From Schaalia canis (lineage in GTDB: Bacteria > Actinomycetota > Actinomycetes > Actinomycetales > Actinomycetaceae): 64,000 nt of DNA. Positions 27,775 through 33,835 of the stretch are shown in pieces; within the stretch, counting starts at the first letter, position 1; each line of letters starts with the position of its first letter. The notes beneath the pieces were generated by a model that saw only the letters and a list, made by a program, of their open reading frames with translations, made no database searches and was not told the origin of the DNA. The position numbers and the translations under genes were made by a program. Location of the stretch: NCBI RefSeq assembly GCF_003858455.1, contig NZ_RQZF01000002.1, forward strand, positions 186,001 to 250,000, in the 5' to 3' direction.

Positions 27775-28184
27775 TTAGAGGCGCTCAATCATGCGATTGC
27801 AACCACCAAAGGAAGCCTGAAAGATCTGGTGCATCATAGTGATCATGGCAGCCAATACGTTTCCATTGCTTACCATGAGCGATTGCGTGATGCGGGTATC
27901 GATGAATCCACTGGCAGCGTGGGAGACTCCTACGATTAACGCCTTGGCTGAGACTGTCAATGGCCTGTATAAGAGTGAATTGATTTACTCTCAGACCTGG
28001 GAAGGATTAGCCGAAGTTGAGTGGGCTACCCTATGCTGGGTGCACTGGTGGAACACCACCGGCCTACATTCAGAATTGGGATACCGCACCCCACAAAAAA
28101 CAGAAGACCACTACTGGCACACCCACCGTGCCAACACACCCAATTTACGAGTCACTGCCTAGGAACAAAACCCAGGACGGTTCA

Positions 28185-28287
28185 CCCAAACTCGTTGACA
28201 AGCTGATTGACCTCCAAGAAATCGACATCACCCCCCACACCCAAGAACTACTCACTCTCCTGGGGCACTAAAGTTGCACGAGTCAGG
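28185..28287 (+). pseudogene. 3' fragment of a second IS1634-type element
   Basis: Encodes PKLVDKLIDLQEIDIT then, after a 36-base internal deletion relative to the intact copy, PHTQELLTLLGH and stop. The terminal repeat TTGCACGAGTCAGG (28274-28287) follows. It is in the opposite orientation to the intact copy and abuts the IS3-type right end, so the IS3 element probably inserted into this older copy, whose other half has been lost. Confidence 0.85.
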
Positions 28288-28463
28288 TTCAATCGTCCCG
28301 GCATGCAGAACGGGCACCCGAAAGCAATGAACGATCGCGACGAAGATCTACTCGCCACAACCATCGAATTTGGATGCATGAACAGCTGCAACCGTTGAGC
28401 AGACCTCGAAATAGGAAGATCCGGACCCGTCTTCCGCCGCCGATTGAGTGGAGCCTGAAAATG
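28288..28463. other. Gap between IS remnant and the island operon
   Basis: 176 bases without a convincing gene. A short frame here has no recognisable features. It lies downstream of the hydrolase stop codon; no clear hairpin terminator was seen. Confidence 0.4.
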
Positions 28464-29474
28464 TCACGACCCTTGTTTCATGCAAAGGGCACCGGCAACA
28501 GTCTCTAGAAATTGCACATGCCCATTAATATCCTGCTCAATATTAAAATTTCTTTCAGCATAGAGCCTTGTCGAGCCCTTACAAGAATAGCCATAGACTG
28601 CGCCGCAAGAATATACCGAAAAGGCAGAGGGCGATCGATGCACAACGTCCTTCGAGCATGTTTCCGAAAGCTGAGAGCACATGATACTTACCGAAGAAGA
28701 GGCCGCGCGCACAGCCTCTAAAACCTCAGGTCTTGGATTCTTAAATTTCCCCGCACGCCCATTAGAAATAAACACGACCTCGGGCCGCACTATATCAACT
28801 AACGCACTAACGATGTCACGATTTCGCGACGATGAAGCTGCTATGCGCCCCCCATGATGGGGCAACATTAGATATCGCGTCGCATGCTCTATTAATTTGT
28901 CATCAATAAACGAAGTACAAGCATTTTCATCCACATCTCCAGGCAGAAGAAGAAGTGGCTCTCCTCCTGCCATGACTTGCACAATAACGCTAGCAGAATT
29001 TGTTGTAATCTTCCGCCCAGACCTCCCCTTAGCACCAGGGCCAAGAAAAGCGATGCTGGGACGCGGGCCAACAAACTTGATCTTGAATAAGCCTCCGGAA
29101 CCCACATCAACACTGTGACGGTACTGCGGCTTTAGAATAGTTACTTTATCACCCGACTGCTGAAGATCGTCGAGGTGAAACAGAAGATCCCCCCAGATAC
29201 GTGTCCCCTTAGCAGCATCAGCTGCACAATGAACCTCTCCCACAACAATTCGAGGGTCATTTTGCGCCAGTATAGACAACAGCCCCCCAATATGATCACT
29301 ATCCGCATGAGAGAGAATTACTGCATCAATCCTCTGAATCTTCTCTTCCCTCAGATATTCCAGAACTTTTCCCGGCGCACCTGTATCTACAAGAATTACA
29401 TGCTCACCATCGCGAACCACAACACAAGAGCCATGACCAACATCAAGTATGTCGACATACTGCTGAGAACACAT
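28464..29474 (-). CDS. ComEC-like metallo-beta-lactamase-fold hydrolase
   Basis: About 336 aa, soluble. The MBL fold is clear: VDILDVGHGSCVVVRDG, LVDTGA, the zinc motif LSHADSDHIGG (H-x-D-x-D-H form of HxHxDH), LLLPGDVDENA and MLPHHGGR, then VVFISNG. This order matches the hydrolase domain of ComEC/Rec2 proteins, here without membrane helices. Stand-alone members can be nucleases or phosphodiesterases. It is the last gene of the four-gene operon, starting 2 bases after the receiver gene stop (ATG 29474; a TTG at 29492 is possible). Placement suggests effector or signal-clearing enzyme. The C-terminal ~60 residues are Cys/Ser-rich and unfamiliar. Confidence 0.8.
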   Translation of the reverse strand: MCSQQYVDILDVGHGSCVVVRDGEHVILVDTGAPGKVLEYLREEKIQRIDAVILSHADSDHIGGLLSILAQNDPRIVVGEVHCAADAAKGTRIWGDLLFHLDDLQQSGDKVTILKPQYRHSVDVGSGGLFKIKFVGPRPSIAFLGPGAKGRSGRKITTNSASVIVQVMAGGEPLLLLPGDVDENACTSFIDDKLIEHATRYLMLPHHGGRIAASSSRNRDIVSALVDIVRPEVVFISNGRAGKFKNPRPEVLEAVRAASSSVSIMCSQLSETCSKDVVHRSPSAFSVYSCGAVYGYSCKGSTRLYAERNFNIEQDINGHVQFLETVAGALCMKQGS

Positions 29475-29476
29475 GA

Positions 29477-30142
29477 TTACGTCAGCTCCCAATCATCAAG
29501 ATAGAGATCACGTTCATCTTCGACACCTAAATTAGCCTTTGCAAAACACCTAAAGCATTCGCCGCGAACAAAAGCTGAACGAAGCCTCTCAGCAAGAAGT
29601 GACGGCAATTTCTCAAGAACAAGTTCAATTTCATCACCACTCCATCCTGGAATAACAGCCCCGACATTCCGACCGTCATCGGAGATATTCGTGAACGTAA
29701 CCAACGCTCGCCAAGGCCGCCTCTGAGGAGAATATTGCCCCCTAAACTCAGCTCGAATTAATTCAATACTGTGCGCAAGGGAGTCAGCATTCAGCTGACC
29801 CGGCTCGAGTATCACCGGGATCCACCTTCGCTTTGTTCTAAAATCTAGAATATTTTCACTTTGATACCTAGTACAAAGAATCGCAGGGAAGCGCTTTTTA
29901 TACCAACCCAGAACAAGGTCTTCACCATTGAACCCAGCATAGTTCGAAGGCTTCAGGAGGTAATCACTTATTGCGGCATCGCCAAACGAACTAAAGGTGA
30001 GCGCCTCCTTCAACGTACCCAACTTCTCGGCCACAGGCACCCCTTTGTAAGGACCATCTTCAATTATGATTCGATAGCTATCGCGAACAGCTTCCTCATC
30101 ATCGATGAGAAGAATCTTTTCAAACCTTGAAGACGAACTCAT
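29477..30142 (-). CDS. Divergent receiver-domain protein with unknown C-terminal domain
   Basis: 221 aa. Residues 8-125 resemble a CheY-like receiver: ILLIDDEEAVRDSY gives Asp14-Asp15, AAISDYLLKP gives the likely phosphoacceptor Asp60, and ILCTRY gives Thr91. The conserved lysine expected after the next strand is not seen: PVILEPG stands where a K-P pair is usual. The last ~85 residues (RALVTFTNISDDGRNVGAV ... LYLDDWEL) form a separate domain I cannot assign; there is no HTH. The start overlaps the kinase-like gene stop (ATGA, 30139-30142). It is probably the phosphorelay partner of that protein, not a DNA-binding regulator. Confidence 0.7.
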   Translation of the reverse strand: MSSSSRFEKILLIDDEEAVRDSYRIIIEDGPYKGVPVAEKLGTLKEALTFSSFGDAAISDYLLKPSNYAGFNGEDLVLGWYKKRFPAILCTRYQSENILDFRTKRRWIPVILEPGQLNADSLAHSIELIRAEFRGQYSPQRRPWRALVTFTNISDDGRNVGAVIPGWSGDEIELVLEKLPSLLAERLRSAFVRGECFRCFAKANLGVEDERDLYLDDWELT

Positions 30143-32193
30143 GAGAAATCTCCATCCAGCGGGAGACGTATTTTAAATACCGCACCCCCCATTTTACCGA
30201 CAGGTTCCACCGCAATCTCACCACCCAAATCCATAACGTTATCCTTTACGATGGTCAACCCCAATCCCGTCCCCCCTTTCCTGGTCGTATTACCTGGAAG
30301 CCAGATATCATTCTTATCAATTCCAACAATTCCCGGCCCAGTATCTTGAATCTCGAACCACAGGCCTCTCTCATCAACGCACAGCCCCAGAAAAATCTTG
30401 CGCTCACGATCCACAGACTCCGCCAATGCGGAAACACTATTGTTGATCAAATTTGTGACTATAGACTCAATCGCCGCTTCAGTACCGCGTATATAACACT
30501 CCGCCGCCCCCTCGAAGCTCCTCACAATTTCTATGTTTCGCTTTTTAAGGAAGGGCTCAATATTCTCGATCGCCCCATTAACGGCCTCAGCAACCAGCAC
30601 TCGACCGACTCTCCGTTTCTTTTCTTTCACAAGCTTGAGGGACACCTCAGATAGCGCCCTCATGTCCTCGACAGCCACTTGAATCCGATCGATCCGACTG
30701 CCAAAATCCTCACTGATTGAGCGACAATTCTGAGAAACAAAGGACTTCAACGAACTTAGCATAAGATCCATGATCTTAATCGGTCCCCCCATAATATCAT
30801 GCGAGAAAGTTGCGACTGTTATACCAGCAGTGCTTAGAGTCCGATACAATTGAAGATCTTTTCGGAGCGATGCCTCCAGCCTTTGATTTGCTTCTGCATA
30901 TCCGACAAAAGCTGCCTCGACAGCTCTCTGGATAGTTGGGTCATCAATCTTTCTGATCGATTCTTCCACCACCGAGCGTTCAGCTTCAGCTTTTTTTCTG
31001 ATAGAGGTGCGTTCGGATTGGCGGCGCTTCTCGGCGGCCGCCTGCCGCCGACGAGCCATCCACTCGAGACAGTCGGTAGCAAATCTCCGCAATTCATAGA
31101 AAGACGTCGATTCCACAAAACCTGATCTATCAGTTTTCTGAAGCAATACACCCGTCAAATCATTAATCCTAATACGGCCAATCGATGTATTAGTACTCGG
31201 TCGATTTTCAGGGCTTTGCGCCCGGCGGAGATTCATATCTAACCAGTCACTGCCCGGATTACCATATGGCGCAACCCTGAGACCGTTTACATATACGTGA
31301 ACTCCACCGAAACTACTCAGCCAATTTCGCACTGCTGCAAGAGATGCAGAACGACCAATGAAGCTCTTCTTATTTAAGATGAACACCCATAAGTCAAGGT
31401 CAGCGTCAGGTGCTTCGTAGATCCCCAGATCGTCTGTGTTTGCACTCCAAATGAGATTACCCTTCCAGTCATAGACTTCCGCTCGCGCACGACCAGAGTT
31501 GAGGCTAGCTCGTAGGTGATATTCAGCATCATCGAAATAGCGTCTTGACACCTGCTCAGCAAGATCAGAGTATTCTCGTGAATGCAGTATAGGGCTGAAA
31601 GAATCGTCGGCTTCATTGAAAGGATCTGCAAGCAATACAAGTGCACGAGCCAAGCTCCTCACTTGTGCTCGACCGTAAGTATCCCTTAGTTGGCTTAATT
31701 CAATTCGCGTGCCTCTCGGCGCGTCAGCTGCTGGGGTTTTCGATGTGAGCACTTCAACCTCGTCAACCGTTCTCGCCCTGTCAAATCTGTCCCAATCAAG
31801 GATCACTTCATACTGAAAGCCATCACCCGGACGAGAAACCATTCGGGCCCGACGCCCGAGACGCAATGCGGCTAAGCGCCCAAGCCCCTTATTTCCTGCG
31901 GGTATTCGCCCAAGCCGCCCTGTAGTTCGCTGCCCTGCTTTAGACGACTCTCCTAGGATCAACCAGCTCGAATTGATATCGTCTGCTGTCATCCCGTCAC
32001 CATCGTCTTCAATAATTATTGAAGACGAATCCTCTTGAGTCCCCAACCAGATGTGACATTTTCGGGAATTTGCATCGTATGAGTTTTTTACAAGCTCGAT
32101 GAGGCCTTGGTCAACATTAGGATTAAGTTCTTCGCCAAGCCTCTTCAGAATGCTTGGAGAAAAACGTATACGCCCCGCATGCAATTCTTCCAT
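30139..32193 (-). CDS. Dual-GHKL ATPase: MORC/Hsp90-like plus histidine-kinase-like protein
   Basis: About 684 aa, no membrane helix. The N-terminal GHKL ATPase (about residues 10-130) has ELVKNSYDA (N box), IEDDGDGM (G1) and NKGLGRLAA (G2), as in MORC/MutL/Hsp90. The middle has a charged coiled coil near 390-420. An H-box-like FSHDIMGGPI has His465, followed by a second GHKL domain with NLINNSVSALAE, DTGPGI and GGTGLGLTIV, as in sensor kinases. The ATG at 32193 shares a base with the methyltransferase stop (TGATG) and follows GGGAG; ATG 32205 or 32244 would lengthen it. It is probably an ATP-driven sensor that phosphorylates the receiver protein encoded next. Confidence 0.8.
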   Translation of the reverse strand: MEELHAGRIRFSPSILKRLGEELNPNVDQGLIELVKNSYDANSRKCHIWLGTQEDSSSIIIEDDGDGMTADDINSSWLILGESSKAGQRTTGRLGRIPAGNKGLGRLAALRLGRRARMVSRPGDGFQYEVILDWDRFDRARTVDEVEVLTSKTPAADAPRGTRIELSQLRDTYGRAQVRSLARALVLLADPFNEADDSFSPILHSREYSDLAEQVSRRYFDDAEYHLRASLNSGRARAEVYDWKGNLIWSANTDDLGIYEAPDADLDLWVFILNKKSFIGRSASLAAVRNWLSSFGGVHVYVNGLRVAPYGNPGSDWLDMNLRRAQSPENRPSTNTSIGRIRINDLTGVLLQKTDRSGFVESTSFYELRRFATDCLEWMARRRQAAAEKRRQSERTSIRKKAEAERSVVEESIRKIDDPTIQRAVEAAFVGYAEANQRLEASLRKDLQLYRTLSTAGITVATFSHDIMGGPIKIMDLMLSSLKSFVSQNCRSISEDFGSRIDRIQVAVEDMRALSEVSLKLVKEKKRRVGRVLVAEAVNGAIENIEPFLKKRNIEIVRSFEGAAECYIRGTEAAIESIVTNLINNSVSALAESVDRERKIFLGLCVDERGLWFEIQDTGPGIVGIDKNDIWLPGNTTRKGGTGLGLTIVKDNVMDLGGEIAVEPVGKMGGAVFKIRLPLDGDFS

Positions 32194-33389
32194 CAGATCT
32201 CCCATGGGATCTCTTTTATTGCTGACACAGTAAGATGTCGACACCTTATCCGCTGATTCAAAAAATCCTCCGTTGAGGGACTGCTCAGCACGGTCAGTAT
32301 ATCAGCGCATTCAACTCCCTCACGAGGCTTAACAACAATAAGGTGATTCTCGACAGCTACTGGCTCATCACTCGTCCACATATGGGCCCGGAGTCGCGGC
32401 GACGAATCCGGACGCGATGTTCGATTTACGAGTACGAATGGCCCGTAATCTAGTCTCCCCTCATATCGGCGTTCGAGTTTTCTTCCCTCTGCAAGCGCAC
32501 GAGCAGTCACGAATGAGACTTCGCTTCCTCGTCCAGAATCTCTGTAGGGCACTACGGAACCGACTCTAACTTCAGCCATCTGACCTAAGGTAGTATCACG
32601 GATGGATGGAGTCCATAGAAAATCTCTACCAGTCGATCCCACGGTTAAATCGAGAACGAAAACATGGATATCGGCATGATCATCGAAGACATCAAGCACT
32701 TTCAATCGGTTGATCTTAGCCATCTGAGACACATGAAGTCGCCACTTTTCATACCGACTTCCCGAACGCAGCACATCCGGCAAGATAGCCAGCAGGCGCG
32801 CGCCTTCCTGCATTGAGGCCAGCGCATTGACAACAAAGAGTGCAGCACTGTTGACTTGCCCACTCGCCCAACTCTCATTCGCGTCCATTGAGACAAACGG
32901 TGGATTGAGGACAACATGGGTAGCTTTGGAGACAAGCGAAGATTCGTGCAGGAAATCTGCCTCCATTGCTTCAATTTGCACCGCACCCCTTTGGTCGATA
33001 TTCAGGAGTCTCATTCGAGCAATTTGGGCAAGGTCAGCACTGACGTCCGACACCAGCACTGAGACATCTTGAATTCCGTTTCGTTCCACCCTCTCTAGCG
33101 GGGCGACCAGAAGGTCTCCCACCCCGCAGGCGGGATCAACAAGCACCGCCCCATTGCCAACGCCATCAATTACGCCCTCCCAAAGCAAACTAGCCATTTT
33201 TGAGCCGGTGAAGAAGACACCCTGTGCGCGCCGTGCCTCAAGTGACACTGTTTCCCTCAGAAGGTTATGAAGTGCAACATCAGAAACGTGAGAACTGTCT
33301 CCCATTATGAGTCTTTTGCAACCATCAACAAATGTTGAGTAATTGGGTACTACACCTCGCGCCCGGTCCAATGAGCAGCTCCTATTCAC
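32193..33389 (-). CDS. N6-adenine DNA methyltransferase (HsdM/TaqI-like)
   Basis: 398 aa. The N-terminal signature RRAQGVFFTGSKMASLLW (about 53-70) is followed by motif I VDPACGVGDLL (SAM binding, ~84-94), motif IV LNPPF (~161-165) and LLAILPDVLRSG. The C-terminal part has NHLIVVKP and CRHLTVSAIKEIPW, typical ends of Eco57I/TaqI-type enzymes. It should methylate adenine in a specific site. No restriction endonuclease gene is adjacent. It is the first gene of the island operon. Start is uncertain: GTG 33389, or TTG 33371 with AGGAG seven bases upstream. A weak -10 TATGAT lies near 33417. Confidence 0.85.
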   Translation of the reverse strand: MNRSCSLDRARGVVPNYSTFVDGCKRLIMGDSSHVSDVALHNLLRETVSLEARRAQGVFFTGSKMASLLWEGVIDGVGNGAVLVDPACGVGDLLVAPLERVERNGIQDVSVLVSDVSADLAQIARMRLLNIDQRGAVQIEAMEADFLHESSLVSKATHVVLNPPFVSMDANESWASGQVNSAALFVVNALASMQEGARLLAILPDVLRSGSRYEKWRLHVSQMAKINRLKVLDVFDDHADIHVFVLDLTVGSTGRDFLWTPSIRDTTLGQMAEVRVGSVVPYRDSGRGSEVSFVTARALAEGRKLERRYEGRLDYGPFVLVNRTSRPDSSPRLRAHMWTSDEPVAVENHLIVVKPREGVECADILTVLSSPSTEDFLNQRIRCRHLTVSAIKEIPWEI

Positions 33390-33591
33390 GTAATGAATCT
33401 ACTTGTTGAGCAATATCATAGCCAGCCGTTATAAAGACTCCCGGTTCTCGTTCCCAGGAAGGGAATCAAGCATTCCTTTCAAACCGCTCCCCGGAACGGT
33501 ACGCAGGACAGTTCGCTCGGAGCTCACTAGTACGTTTTGTTGACAAGAGACGAACTCCATTTCCTTTCTCTCATTCCCAATCTTCCTTGCC
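33390..33591. other. Upstream region of the island operon
   Basis: About 200 bases containing the presumed promoter of the methyltransferase operon. There is no gene I can support; a short minus-strand frame runs across the kinase-gene remnant and has no motif. No integrase remnant was seen. Confidence 0.45.
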
Positions 33592-33654
33592 TCACTTGAG
33601 GGCGCCGTCGAAGCAGTGAACGCTGCAGCAACGAGCACACCCCGTGGCGCTTAA
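33592..33654 (+). pseudogene. Remnant of the 3' end of the uridine kinase-like gene
   Basis: Reads SLEGAVEAVNAAATSTPRGA then stop, compared with SLEAAVEAVKMAATAAAAQAD at the end of the gene at 24406-25026. The 23-bp core (33595-33617) matches 24964-24986 at 21 positions. Nothing kinase-like precedes it. It marks the right boundary of the island and suggests that an element inserted in this gene and supplied a substitute 3' end. Confidence 0.65.
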
Positions 33655-33675
33655 TGTGCGCCTTAGTGCTCTACG

Positions 33676-33731
33676 TACGTGTTAGTGCCTGATGTACGTG
33701 GTGCACCATGTACATGATGCGCTAACACGTA
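33676..33731. repeat. 56-bp palindrome, family copy 1
   Basis: Halves 33676-33703 and 33704-33731 are complementary with two G-T wobbles and two mismatches and no loop (centre GGTGCACC). Copy 2 is at 47798-47857. Shared segments are TACG, TTAG, GATGTACGTGGTG, GTACAT and CGCTAA, CGTA; outer pairs differ in a compensating way. It is preceded by a short tandem partial repeat (TTAGTGC at 33663 and 33682). Confidence 0.75.
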
Positions 33732-33835
33732 CACGAGGCGGCAACCTGCACACCAGGGCCGACGCCTTTATGCCCACACACAGCGAGGCGGCCCCGGAAC
33801 ACCGGAACCGCCTCGCCGGAAGCAGGTAGCTGAAC
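33732..33835 (-). terminator. GC-rich region after lysS
   Basis: GAGGCGG (33785-33791) and CCGCCTC (33808-33814) pair around a CCCCGGAACACCGGAA loop region just beyond the lysS stop codon. This is a plausible terminator; no other feature was found in this interval. Confidence 0.5.

Larger units (their letters stand above)
25553..28162 (+). pseudogene. IS3-family transposase OrfB, frameshifted and split by an IS
   Basis: Pieces of a normal ~280-aa DDE integrase are recognisable in order: MIAFIDEYRDRFG, then after a one-base shift near 25597 GGFMTARGYRAAKKR and NYGVYGVRKMWHAM, then after a shift near 25972 VRTKSGFVYTAFVTD (first Asp region). Insertion of the IS1634-type element at 26094 interrupts it. 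Downstream, LVHHSDHGSQY (second Asp) is followed by GSVGDSYD and a frameshift from one extra T near 27935, then NALAETVNGLYKSEL (catalytic Glu) to the stop at 28160. Removing the nested IS and one TTAGA copy restores the reading frame locally. The protein cannot be made. Confidence 0.88.
25195..28184 (+). mobile_element. IS3-family insertion sequence, interrupted and decayed
   Basis: Perfect 23-bp terminal inverted repeats, TGAACCGTCCTGGGTTTTGTTCC at 25195-25217 and its complement at 28162-28184. Without the nested 1681-bp insertion and its 5-bp duplication the element is about 1.3 kb, normal for IS3. It holds orfA and a broken orfB. Flanking bases (CCGAGC left, CCCAAA right) show no target duplication, so at least one side has been rearranged since insertion. 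Confidence 0.9.

Noticed and set aside
28207..28398. 63-aa plus-strand frame after the IS fragment
   Set aside because: It reads through the IS terminal repeat in a different frame from the transposase fragment and has no independent support.
25027..33590. Integrase or excisionase for the island
   Set aside because: Looked for a tyrosine or serine recombinase on both strands; none is present, so integration by a classical integrative element is only inferred.
33429..33638. 69-aa minus-strand frame upstream of the methyltransferase
   Set aside because: Runs across the kinase-gene remnant, which reads sensibly on the other strand; no motif.
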